This document shows positions 53,009 to 62,990 of a DNA stretch of 64,000 nucleotides, piece by piece; within the stretch, counting starts at the first letter, position 1, and each line of letters opens with the position of its first letter. Origin of the DNA: Cherax quadricarinatus. Its lineage: Eukaryota; Arthropoda; Malacostraca; Decapoda; Parastacidae. The stretch spans positions 28,232,345 through 28,296,344 of the forward strand of contig NC_091323.1 in assembly GCF_038502225.1 (NCBI RefSeq). The letters are read 5' to 3'. The notes beneath the pieces were generated by a model. That model saw nothing but the letters and a program-made list of their open reading frames with translations. It did no database searches and was not told the DNA's origin. Both the position numbers and the translations under genes were made by a program.

Positions 53009-53330
53009 CATGTAGGAAAGTATTGGTTTGGAAATAGGGTAGTTGATGAGTGGAACAGTCTACCTAGTTGGGTTATTGAGGCTAAAACCTTGGGTAATTT
53101 CAAATATAGGTTGGATAAATACATGAGTGAGAGGGGTTGGATTTGAGTGGGACTTGCATATGAGAGTGGATAGAGTTATCAGAGCTTATTTCTTGGATGA
53201 CATTGAAAATTGGGTTGGGCAAATGTTTTGTTAGTGGGATGGATTGTAAAGGACCTGCCTAGTATGGGCCAACAGGCATGCTGCAGTGTTCCTCCTTTCT
53301 TATGTTCTTATGTTCGTATAGGTTTGAAAG
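53009..53330 (+). mobile_element. CR1-like LINE 3' end
   Basis: Encodes GKYWFGNRVVDEWNSLPSWV and RLDKYMSERGWI with a stop, followed by a 3' UTR with GGCCAACAGGCATGCTGCAG and the terminal CTTATGTTCTTATGTTCG repeats. A third LINE subfamily by its 3' UTR. Confidence 0.8.
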
Positions 53331-53467
53331 AGGTTAGACAAATATACGAGTGAGAAGGGTTGGATTTTACAGGACCTGCCTATCTTGATGCAGTGTTCCT
53401 CCATTCTTGCGTGATAGACTTGTAATTTGACACCTGAGTCATATGCTGAACCTCACTTGGGAGCCAG

Positions 53468-53475
53468 TATATAAT
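53468..53475 (+). promoter_or_regulatory. TATA box of the 53.5-kb gene
   Basis: TATATAAT about 55 bp before the ATG at 53527. Confidence 0.5.
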
Positions 53476-53526
53476 GAAGGCCTATTCTTGCTTCCGCACT
53501 CTCATCAGAGTGGAGACTCAGTAACC

Positions 53527-53904
53527 ATGTTCTCATGTCTAGTAAGTTTTTTGCTGTTATCGTCAACATTACACTGGACTTTGCTCTCGCCCAGTCACCA
53601 GGTACAGGATGCAGAGCTCGGTCTTGAGAAACCTGGAAATTATTCATTCATACCTCGTCTCTTCGTGTTGTTCAATAAGCCAACTCAGGACGACTTATCT
53701 GACGGCAATTACTCTCCTGCAGGAGACGACGCACAAACCATCAGCAACTCCATCTCTGAAGCCGTCGTAGAAAATGACCCAACTATTGATTTAAAGTTTG
53801 CATTCGGTATGACGTACTTAACATTGATAATAGCTGCCTTGATGTTCTATACTATTTTATCTATAGTCCAATACCGTAGGAGATTATTGTTACACCCATG
53901 TTAA
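53527..53904 (+). CDS. small single-pass membrane protein, paralog 3 (125 aa)
   Basis: The product is not recognised. I chose the ATG at 53527 (MFSCLVSFLL) because the broken 26.7-kb copy starts with the same MFSCLV and because a TATA box lies just upstream; an ATG at 53443 in the same frame would precede the TATA box. Residues 1-20 look like a signal peptide. About 22-88 are an acidic luminal or extracellular part with GNYS, PRLFVLF, DDLSDG, SPAGDDAQT and AVVEN. About 91-115 are a membrane segment, followed by YRRR. The 42.1-kb copy shares the layout and key strings. The frame has no intron. It could be a host gene family spread by local duplication; no family name is offered. Confidence 0.65.
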   Translation: MFSCLVSFLLLSSTLHWTLLSPSHQVQDAELGLEKPGNYSFIPRLFVLFNKPTQDDLSDGNYSPAGDDAQTISNSISEAVVENDPTIDLKFAFGMTYLTLIIAALMFYTILSIVQYRRRLLLHPC

Positions 53905-54915
53905 TGCAGAAGAAAGCCATTCACTACTGCGTTGGACAGCTGTATCCTACTGAGTCGAAAAAAGATCTGTATTTCACTGTATGTATGTATGTATAATGTT
54001 TGCCAAGACCATAGTCCTGGCACGGGTCCCAATCTATGTATTTCACTGTGATGGAGAGTTGTATTCTACTGTGGTAACGATGCACACATGGAATTATAGG
54101 CAATCCTTTATTGGCACCGTTTCTTCCAGATAGGATTCCACGTAATTGAATACGTTAGATTACCATCGTGACGGTGCTTCATACCCACGCACGTCAACGT
54201 TCAACAGTATTTAGTTTTTCTTTGTTAGGTAAGACATTTTAATGTTCAGTTTTTCTTTGTTTAATAACGCTGAAATTTATTAAAATGTATATTATTAATA
54301 AAATGTGAATCTATTATATATCTTTTCCATTCTTATTTATACTTATATATTCTCTTCATAAATATATATAAATAATTGTAGTGTGGCATCACGGGGAAGC
54401 ATCACCGTCACTTAATAGAAGACTTGGCTTGCTCAGAGACTGACGTTTTCCACTGGTTGAGGTGTGACTGTTGTGTTGATGTGCATGAATGGTAGTCACC
54501 TTTGTGTGGCCACACGCAATTCATCGTATGCACCAAAGCCTGGCTGATCTGGAACTGACCTAGGGAAGCTATCAAGTTCCTGCTTTAAGATAGCCATTTG
54601 GCAATGCCCTTTATGAAGGATGTTGAAAAGTCTCGGTCTCCTTATGCCTATCGAGTTTTTTTTCTGACTAACATATGGCTCTCAGATGCAGCTCTGATAG
54701 TAAACTCTTGTTGAGCTCCAACATTATACATGGTTTGTGATAGTTGCTTTGAAATTAAAGACACATGTGCGATACTAGGAAACTTTATTAACGATGTGTT
54801 TCGTCAGTAGATTCCTAGTGTTGCACATCACTGATGTTATGGTTCTTGAGGAGTGGGAGGTGAGGTATTTTGAAAAAAACATGACGTCAGATGGATACAT
54901 CCTGAATGAAATATA
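53905..54915. other. AT-rich spacer
   Basis: No gene recognised. It contains a TGTA microsatellite near 53975, (TA)n-rich sequence at 54360, and a faint pLTR echo at about 54760-54830 (AGACACATGTGCGA, AACTTTATTAACG, TGTTTCGTCAG). Confidence 0.55.
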
Positions 54916-54934
54916 AAGTGTTTCTGTGTGTATT

Positions 54935-56152
54935 GCATATTTGTCTTACCTAACAACCTGTCGGTATTTTATACCATTTTAATGTTCAATCTGTCAGACA
55001 CTGCAACACAAGGGTATCTTGGTACAGACCTGCAATCAACTTCGACAACCTCTACTAGTGAGAACGGCTGGATTTGAGAGGGACCTGACCTCCCAACATC
55101 TGAGTTCTTACCTCTTCTAGTGACCTACGTCTCACCTCTTGGCGCTATATAAGGCTCCATCCTGTCACTTCATCTCCATATTGTTTCATACTATGGAACA
55201 ATGCTCTTCTCCAGACTGAGGGACTGACCACCTCAAAACTTTAAGGGTGATGGACAGATTACATCGTCTTCAAGTCTCTTCTGCTTCTATCAACTTTTCT
55301 GTACTCGACTGAAGAAGCCTACTGTGTAGGCGAAACGCTTCGAAATAAAGATACCTAACTGTTGCATATGTGTCTTACCTAACAACTTGTCGGTATTTTA
55401 TACCATTTTAATGTTCAATCTGTCAGACACTGCAACACAAGGGTATCTTGGTACAGACCTACAATCAACTTCGACAACCTCTACTAGTGAGAACGGCTGG
55501 ATTTGAGAGGGACCTGACCTCCCAACATCTGAGTTCTTACCTCTTCTAGTGACCTACGTCTCACCTCTTGGCGCTATATAAGGCTCCATCCTGTCACTTC
55601 ATCTCCATATTGTTTCATACTATGGAACAATGCTCTTCTCCAGACTGAGGGACTGACCACCTCAAAACTTTAAGGGTGATGGACTGATTACATCGTCTTC
55701 AAGTCTCTTCTGCTTCTATCAACTTTTCTGTACTCGACTGAAGAAGCCTACTGTGTAGGCGAAACGTTTCGAAATAAAGATACCTAACTGTTGTGATGAA
55801 TGGTTTGAAAAACCGACAAGTTGAAGATTGAGACACTTATGCAGCATATGGGAATCTTATTCAGGAAACGTTTCGCCACACAGTGGCTTCATCAGTCCAA
55901 TACAAAGAGGAAGGCGTAAGGAGAGGAGGAGTATGAGGTAATCAGTCCCTCAGTCCTGATGGACTGAACACATCGACTCCAGGCTGAGGGACTGATTACC
56001 TCATACTCCTCCTCTCCTTACGCCTTCCTCTTTGTATTGGACTGATGAAGCCACTGTGTGGCGAAACGTTTCCTGAATAAGATTCCCATATGCTGCATAA
56101 GTGTCTCAATCTTCATACCTAACTGTTGCATATATGTCTTACCTAACAACAG
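54935..56152 (+). mobile_element. tandem family A pLTR pair with a B insertion
   Basis: Two direct A pLTR copies ~429 bp apart (motifs near 55304-55345, GAAACGC variant, and 55733-55772). Each has tail, TGTCAGACACTGCAACAC, TATATAAGG (55146-55154; 55575-55583) and the GAGGGACTGACCACCTC block. The second is interrupted by a B insertion and ends CTTACCTAACAAC, directly before LINE sequence. Confidence 0.8.
55780..56128 (-). mobile_element. PLE family B fold-back insertion in an A pLTR, 14-bp TSD
   Basis: ATACCTAACTGTTG flanks 55794-56114 (321 bp). The left end has the B tail (GGTTTGAAAAACC), the right end none. Motifs at 55864-55897 (minus) and 56039-56073 (plus; stem I GGA/TCC) lie in the two arms. 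The internal part is deleted down to the GAGGGACTGATTACCTC block. Confidence 0.9.
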
Positions 56153-56965
56153 GATAAGTGTAAGGTACTTGCCCTTGGTAATGAAAATAACCCTCGAAGC
56201 TATAATCTAGGTGAAGTAGAGGTTGGTCGTACAGAATGTGAAAAAGACCTGGGAGTCATGGTAAGCAGAAATCTAAAGCCAAGACAGCAGTGCCTTAGTG
56301 TGCGCAACAAGGCCATCAGATTACTTGGATTTATCTCAAGAAGTATAAGTAACAGAAGTCCAAAACTTATTTTACAGCTCTATACATCACTAGTGAGGCC
56401 TCATTTAGATTATGCTGCTCAGTTTTGGTCCCCTTACTACAGGATGGACATAGACTCATTAGAGAACATACAGAGAAGAATGACTAAAATGATTTACTGT
56501 GTAAGGAACCTCCCGTATGAAGATAGACTTAAAGCCTTAAATCTCCACTCTCTGGAGAGGCATAGAATGAGGGGAGATATCACTGAAGTGTATAAGTGGA
56601 TGACGGGCATGAACAAGGGAGACATTAATAAAGTACTGAGGGTGTCGAACCAGGTAAGAACCAGGAATAATGGATTTAAGTTGGATAAATTTAGATTTAG
56701 AAAGGACATAGGTAAGTACTGGTTTTCTAACAGAGTTGTAGATGCGTGGAACAGTCTTCCCAGTGGGGTGATAGAGGCTAGGACCTTGGGTAGCTTTAAG
56801 AAGAGACTGGACAAATATATGAGTGGGAGGGGCTGGGTTTGATTGGTGTCAAGGGGTACGGGAGTTATTTCTTGAGTAGCTTTAGGTAGATGTCGTTTTG
56901 ATAAGGACCTGCCTCGTATGGGCCAGTAGGCCTTCTGCAGTGTTCCTACATTCTTATGTTCTTAA
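56150..56965 (+). mobile_element. CR1-like LINE 3' part, plus strand
   Basis: 5'-truncated in the RT thumb (DKCKVLALGNENNPRSYN). The frame stays open through EKDLGVMVSRNLKPRQQC, RPHLDYAAQFWSPYYRMDI and KYWFSNRVVDAWNSLPSGV to the stop after RLDKYMSGRGWV (56842), then a 3' UTR ending CTTATGTTCTTA. It abuts tail to tail a minus-strand copy of the same LINE. Confidence 0.85.
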
Positions 56966-57075
56966 ATCCATTATTCCTGGTTCTTACCTGGTTCGACACC
57001 CTCAGTACTTTATTAATGTCTCCCTTGTTTATGCCCGTCATCCACTTATACACTTCAGTGATATCTCCCCTCATT

Positions 57076-57552
57076 CTACGCCTCTCCCTCTTCATACGGG
57101 AGGTTTCTTACGCAGTAAATCATTTTAGTCATTCTTCTCTGTATGTTCTCTAATGAGTCTATGTCCATCCTGTAGTAAGGGGACCAAAACTGAGCAGCAT
57201 AATCTAAATGAGGCCTCACTAGTGATGTATAGAGCTGTAAAATAACTTTTGGACTTCTGTTACTTATACTTCTTGAGATAAATCCAAGTAATCTGTTGGC
57301 CTTGTTGCGCACACTAAGGCACTGCTGTCTTGGCTTTAGATTTCTGCTTACCATGACTCCCAAGTCTTTTTCACATTCTGTATGACCAACCTCTACTTCA
57401 CCTAGATTATAGCTTCGAGGGTTATTTTCATTACCAAGGGCAAGTACCTTACACTTATCCACATTAAACTTCATCTGCCATTTTTCAGACCAAGACATTA
57501 ATTTGTTCAAATCGTCCTGGAGTTCATTGATATCCTCCTCAGAGTGAATTAT
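57076..57552 (-). pseudogene. LINE RT thumb and connector, after the PLE insertion
   Basis: Continues the RT with GRIIHSEEDINELQDDLNKL, WSEKWQMKFNVDKCKVLALG and EKDLGVMVSRNLKPRQQC to NLPYE. A frame change near 57085 leads into RMRGDITEVYKW. Nearly identical to the plus-strand copy at 56150. Confidence 0.8.
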
Positions 57553-58389
57553 ACGGCCTATCTTTGAAGAATTGAGACACTTATGCAACACATGGGAATC
57601 TTTATTGAAGAAACGTTTCGCCACACAGTGGCTTCATCAGTCCAATACAAAGTAGAAATGGGTAAGGAGAGTAGAAGTATGAGGTAATCAGTCCCTCAAC
57701 CTGGATTCGATGTGTTCAGTCCATCACTCTTGTAGTAAGTGCAGCATAGGGCCAGAGAGGTGGCTTATAAGCCACCTCTCTGGCCCTATGCTGCACTTAC
57801 TACAAGAGTGATGGACTGAACACATCGAATCCAGGTTGAGGGACTGATTACCTCATACTTCTACTCTCCTTACCCATTTCTACTTTGTATTGGACTGATG
57901 AAGCCACTGTGTGGCGAAACGTTTCTTCAATAAAGATTCCCATGTGTTGCATAAGTGTCTCAATTCTTCAACTTGTCGGTTTTCAAAACCATTCATCACA
58001 TCTGTCAGACACTGCAACATCATGGAATCTTGGTACAAAGACTTCAACGCTTGCCCAAACCTTTGGACGATGACCTACTTACATTAGTGGCAGGTCCCAC
58101 TAAGATCCCGCCTCCTCCTGCTTCAACTCATCTCACCGCAGTATATAAGCCACCTCTCTGGCCCTATGCTGCACTTACTACAAGAGTGATGGACTGAACA
58201 CATCGAATCCAGGTTGAGGGACTGATTACCTCATACTTCTACTCTCCTTACCCATTTCTACTTTGTATTGGACTGATGAAGCCACTGTGTGGCGAAACGT
58301 TTCTTCAATAAAGATTCCCATGTGTTGCATAAGTGTCTCAATTCTTCAACTTGTCGGTTTTCAAAACCATTCATCACGGCCTATCTTTG
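57553..58389 (+). mobile_element. PLE family B2 fold-back insertion in the LINE RT, 14-bp TSD
   Basis: ACGGCCTATCTTTG flanks 57567-58375 (809 bp). The left arm is minus-oriented, starts GAAGAATTGAGACAC and has no tail. The right arm holds two direct pLTR ends. Motifs are at 57609-57642 (minus), 57893-57926 and 58270-58303 (plus), with stem I GGA/TCT (one G-U). TATATAAG is at 58142-58149. The right end has the tail GGTTTTCAAAACC and then ATTCATC. The RT was cut just after FADDTKIG. Confidence 0.9.
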
Positions 58390-59640
58390 TATCATCAGCA
58401 AATTTACTCATGTCACTAGTAATCCCTTCATCAAGGTCATTAATGTAAATTGTGAACAGGAGAAGGCCTAAAACTGATCCTTGTGGAACGCCACTAGTGA
58501 CTAATCCCCATTCATATTTCACTTCATTAATGGTAACTCTCTGCTTTCTATTGGTAAGCCATGCCTCAATCCATGCTAGAACTTTACCTCCTATACCGTG
58601 AGCTGCCACTTTTCTTAAGAGTCTCCTGTGAGGTACTCTGTCGAAGGCTTTACTAAAATCCAAATAAACAATATCATATTCCTTATCACTGTCAACTGCC
58701 TCAAATGTTCTATTGAAGAACGTCAGTAAGTTTGTCAGACAGGAACGACCTCTCGTGAATCCATGCTGAGATTCATTTATCAAGTTATGCTCTTCAAGGT
58801 GACTTCTGATAATGTCAGCTATAATTGATTCTAATAACTTGCCCACTATAGATGTCAGGCTTATTGGACAGTAATTTGAAGGAGTGGACTTATCCCCTGA
58901 TTTGAATATAGGAACCACATTAGCCATCTTCCACAACTCTGGCACAACACTGGTAAGGATGGACGCATTGAATATACTCGTTAATGGCTGACTAAGCTCC
59001 ATCTTGCATTCCTTAAGTACCCTTGAAAACAACTCATCGGGTCCCGGGGACTTATTTTGTTTCAGTTTGTCTATCTGTTTAATAACCATGTCCCTCGTGA
59101 CAGTAATATTAGTTAACTTAAATTCATCAGGAACTAAATAATTGTTAATTACTGGAATCTCATTTACATCTTCCTGTGTAAAAACTGACAAAAAAATAGT
59201 CATTAAATAAGGAACACATTTCCAGTTCATTATCCGTCAGCTGTCCATTCCCAGTTTTCAGAGGTCCTACTTTTTCCTTCACCTTCGTCCTATACACTTG
59301 AAAGAACCCCTTTGGATTAGTCTTTGATTCATTAGCAACTCTAATTTCATAGTCACGTTTAGCCTTTCTAATCGCCTTTTTTACTTCTCTTTTAAGCTGA
59401 ACATATTGGTCAGTAAGGTTAACCTCTCCTCTTCTGATGCGCCTATAAATTTCCCTTTTCTCCCCTAATAGATGCTTTAGCCTCCTGTTAACCCATTTGG
59501 GATCGTTATTATTAGACCTAATTTCTCTCTGGGGAATGTATATACTCTGGGCACTGTGTACATTATTAAGAAAACAATCATAAAAGCAGATCCCTTCATA
59601 TTCATAAGTATGATTATCGTCAATAAATTCATTAGCTAGA
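58390..59640 (-). pseudogene. LINE RT domain (frameshifted)
   Basis: The linker (WVNRRLKHLLGEKREIYRRI, KAIRKAKRDYEIRVANESK, GFFQVYRTKVKEKVG) is followed by the palm: VVPIFKSGDKSTPSNYCPIS (Cys where Arg is usual), LDFSKAFDRVPH, GVPQGSVLGLLLF (Leu for Pro) with YINDL, and the catalytic FADDTKIG. A run of seven A (plus strand, about 59191-59197) shifts the frame between the linker and FLSVFTQEDVNEI. With the PLE insertion this makes the copy dead. Confidence 0.85.
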
Positions 59641-59645
59641 TAACC

Positions 59646-60557
59646 TCAATCAAGATTAGACAGATGTTCCCTAAGTCCATTATAATCGGCAGAACGAAAA
59701 TCAGGGATTTTTACTGTATTATCATTATTCTTGCATTCCCAATTAATGCTAAAAGTGATGGATTTGTGATCACTTGCGCCAAGCTCTTCAGGGATCTCCA
59801 GATTATTCACGAGTGTTTCCTTATTTGACAAGACTAGGTCTAGCAAATTATTACCCCTGGTAGGCTTAGTTACGCTCTGTTTCAGAAAACAGTCCTGAAC
59901 TGTTTCCATAAAGTCACTGGACTCTAGATTACCTGTCAAAGAATTCCAGTCAATTTGACTAAAGTTAAAGTCCCCTACTATGACTATGTTACTGTGTCCA
60001 GAATCCCTAACAATTTCGTCCCAAAGAAGTCTCCCTCTATCGTGATCCAAGCCTGGAGGTCGGTATATTACACCTAGAATTAGTTTTTCTTGACCCTCCA
60101 CAAACTCTACCCAAACAGACTCTGTTACTGCTCCATCTATTTTTATACCTGTTTTTATGCAACAATTAATATTTTCTCGAACATACAGTGCAACTCCTCC
60201 CCCCTTCCCATTACATCTATCCACATTGAACAACTTAAATCCCTGAATATTACACTCAGCAGTCATATCCCGACTCTTTAAATCATACCACGTTTCAGTT
60301 AATGCAATGATATCAAAGTTCCCAGCACATGCTACCAAACGTAGTTCATTAATTTTATTTCTTGCACTTCGACTGTTAGCATAAAATACCATCATATGTT
60401 TTTTCTTTTGCACATTTTTCCTATTCATCTTTGTTTTTACACAATTTCTGAAATTATCATTACCCAGAGTTACTCCATGACAGTTACTATTAAGATTCTT
60501 AATATCAGAGCATAAGTCAATATATCCATACTCATTATTTATCATTTCTAAACCCAT
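59646..60557 (-). pseudogene. LINE EEP (APE-type) endonuclease domain
   Basis: The frame carries IIALTETWYD, GGGVALYVRENI, LGVIYRPPG, VGDFNFSQIDW, SVTKPTRGNNLLDLVLSN and GASDHKSI, which are the metal- and substrate-binding motifs of APE-like LINE endonucleases (Glu in TETW, Asp-x-Asn in GDFN, SDH at the end). It should nick target DNA for target-primed reverse transcription. The ORF ends at TGA (59646-59648), where the continuing frame (GYLANEFI) suggests a former TGG. All catalytic motifs look intact. Confidence 0.88.
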
Positions 60558-60571
60558 ACTTCTAACTAATC

Positions 60572-61412
60572 CTAGTTTAAAGTCCTAACAACCCTCTCAA
60601 CTGAGTTAGCAAGAAAACCCACACCTGCCCTGGATAAGTGAACCCCATCCCTGGCATACATGTCATTTCGGCCATAGAAGTTGTCCCAGTTGTCAATGAA
60701 TGGTATTGCATTATCCTTACAGTGTTTATCCAGCCAACAATTAATACCAATTGCTCTGGACAACCATTCATTACCAACACCTCTTCTTGGCAAAATGCCA
60801 CATATAACAGGGCGCCCCCCCCTTCTTCCTAATTATGTCTATAGCTGTCCTGAACTTTCTAACTAAATCCTCACTTCTACGCTTGCCTACATCATTGCCT
60901 CCAGCACTGAGGCAAATAATAGGATTGATCCCATTACCGTTCATGATGTTGTCAAGCCGGCTAACAATGTCCTCCATCCCAGCCCCAGGAAAGCATACCC
61001 TTTGTCTCCTACTCCTGTCCTTCAAGCAGAATGCCCTATCCATGTATCTAACCTGGCTATCCCAAACAACAACAATATTCTTACCTTCCTTGTTGTCGTT
61101 CGTCGTGACGATCCCAGTAGTCGACTCACATTCGTCGGGTAGCACCGAGAATGCGTTGGAGGTTTCCACAGGAGTTTCCACAGCAGTCTCTTTCTTCTTC
61201 ATCGTTTATGGCTTTCCATTCGTCTTTTTGATCATCAACTTCGTCGTCCCCTGCTGTCCAGCCACTGACCACGATCCCTTCTTGACCTGAGGACTCGAAA
61301 CAGGAGGACTACTACGAATCCTCTTGTTTTCCTCTGTCAATCGCCGTATCTCCATCTTCGCTGCCCTCAATTCTTCCTTAAGTTGCTGGTAAAGTTGCTC
61401 GATGGAGGGCAT
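60572..61412 (-). pseudogene. LINE ORF1 with coiled coil and SGNH esterase-like domain
   Basis: Starts MPSIEQLYQQLKEELRAAKM, a charged heptad-rich stretch typical of a coiled coil. An in-frame TAA at 61206-61208 interrupts it. The next part has VWDSQVRYMDRAFC, where the SGNH block I normally has GDS (here WDS), and ICLSAGGNDVG (block III). A frame change at the C8 run 60815-60822 follows, then the end with ARDGVHLSRAG (block V Asp and His). CR1-clade ORF1 proteins carry such esterase domains. At least two breaks and one damaged active-site residue mark it as inactive. Confidence 0.8.
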
Positions 61413-61519
61413 CTTGGTTCAGTCCACGGGAGCAAACAAGACACTTCTTCACAGAGTTAAGTACAGGTCAACTAAAATGCCAAGAACAATGGGCTAGTAA
61501 CTCCTTTCCCTGTACAGAT

Positions 61520-61950
61520 TACTAAAAAGAAGAAAATTGTCATAGTGGGATGTCTGAATGTGCGTGGATGTTGCGCGAATGATAAGAAAGAGATGATTGT
61601 GGATGTTATGAATGAAAAGAAGCTGGATGTCCTGGCTTTAAGTGAAACAAAGCTGAAGGGGGTGGGAGAGTTTGAGTGGAGAGGAATAAATGGGATTAGG
61701 TCAGGGGTTTCAAATAGAGTTAGAGCTAAAGAAGGAGTGGCAATAATGTTGAAGGATAAGCTATGGCAGGAAAAGAGGGAGTATAAATGTATTAATTCAA
61801 GATTTATGTGGAGTGAAATAAAGGTTGGATGTGAAAAGTGGGTTATCGTAAGTGTATATGCACCTGGAGAAGAGAGAAGTGTAGAGGAGAGAGAGAGGTT
61901 TTGGGAATTGTTTGAGTGAGTGTGCGAGGAGTTTTGAACCAAGTGTGACA
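61520..61950 (+). pseudogene. endonuclease fragment of a second LINE type
   Basis: 61545-61919 reads MGCLNVRGCCANDKKEMIVD, LDVLALSETKLKG, EGVAIMLKD and VIVSVYAPGEE, an EEP endonuclease N-terminus of a different LINE type (SETKLKG rather than TETWYD). It continues in another frame as ECARSFEPS and then joins CR1-like RT sequence. Confidence 0.75.
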
Positions 61951-62990
61951 TTAGAGCACTCCAGGATGATTTGAATTGACTCATGCAGTGGTCGGAGAAG
62001 TGGCAGATGCAGTTTAATATAGACAAATGCAAAGTTCTAAATGTTGGACAGGAAAATAACCATGCCACATATAAACTAAATAATGTAAAGTAAAAGGACA
62101 CAAGTGCAACTAATGTGACATTTTTAATGTCACATTAGTTGTCCTTTTACTTTACATATTGTCGGTAATTCTACCAACATTATTACAAACTAAATAATAT
62201 AGATCTTAATATTACGGATTGCGAGAAGGATTTAGGAGTTCTGGTTAGTAGTAATAAAAAACCAAGACAACAGTGCATTAGTGTTCGCAATAAAGCTAAC
62301 AGAATCCTTGACTTCATAGCAAGAAGTATAAATAATGGAAGTCCTCAGGTTGTTCTTCATCTCTATATATCCTTGGTTAGGCCTCATTTAGATTATGCTG
62401 CACAGTTTTGGTCACCGTATTGCAGAATGGATATAAATGCACTGGAAAACGTACAAAGGAGGATGACAAAGTTGATCCCATGTATCAGAAACCTTCCCTA
62501 TGAGGATAGACAGGGCCCTGAATCTGCACTCTCTAGAAAGGCGTATAATTAGGGGGGATGTGAATGAGGTGTATAAATGGAAAACAGGAATTAATAAAGG
62601 GGATGTAAATAGAGTGCTAAAAATATTTAACATAGACAGGACTCGCAGCAATGGCTTTAAATTGGAAAAATTCTGATTCAGAAAGGATATAGGAAAGCAC
62701 TGGTTTGGTAATAGAGTTGTGGATGAGTGGCACAAACTCACGAGTACCGTCATAGAAGCTAAGACGTTGTGTAGTTTTAAAAATAGGTTGGATAAATACA
62801 TGAGTGGGTGTGGGTGGGTGTGAGTTGGACCTGATTAGCTTGTGCTACTAGGTCGGATGCACTGCTCCTCTCTTAAGTGACGTGTCTGACCTCACTAGGT
62901 CAAGGCTTAAGCCTGTGGGAGAATTGGAGCTGCCTCGCATAGGCCTGTAGGCCTGTTGCAGTGTTCCTTCTTTCTTATGTTCTTATATAT
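61951..62990 (+). mobile_element. CR1-like LINE 3' part, plus strand, decayed
   Basis: Starts ALQDDLN in the RT thumb and runs through KPRQQCISVRNKANRI, RPHLDYAAQFWSPYCRMDI and KNRLDKYMSGCGWV. Several stops and small indels are present (e.g. near 62508 and 62672). The 3' UTR ends at GTTCTTATAT. An E element interrupts it. It is the oldest of the large LINE copies by eye. Confidence 0.8.
62073..62198. mobile_element. minimal family E insertion (102 bp), 12-bp TSD
   Basis: AAACTAAATAAT flanks 62085-62186. The insertion is a bare palindrome (GTAAAGTAAAAGG on the left, its complement on the right) with the E tail at the right end. The hammerhead-like part is absent, so this is the smallest complete insertion unit with a clear TSD. 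Confidence 0.9.

Larger units (their letters stand above)
56966..61440 (-). mobile_element. CR1-like LINE with ORF1 and ORF2, minus strand
   Basis: The most complete LINE in the window. From right to left it has a leader, ORF1 (61412-60572), EEP endonuclease (60557-59646), linker and RT (59640-58390), a B-type PLE insertion, and the RT thumb and part of the C-terminal region (57552-56966). It is cut before its own 3' end where it meets the plus-strand copy. An SGNH-type ORF1 and 8-bp 3' repeats in sister copies favour the CR1 clade. Confidence 0.85.

Noticed and set aside
24853..58375. Reading the fold-back elements as DNA transposons or MITEs with terminal inverted repeats
   Set aside because: TSDs of 12-14 bp, a one-sided tail, tandem pLTR copies, AATAAA, and linkage to GIY-YIG nuclease codons fit Penelope-like retroelements better; no transposase was seen.
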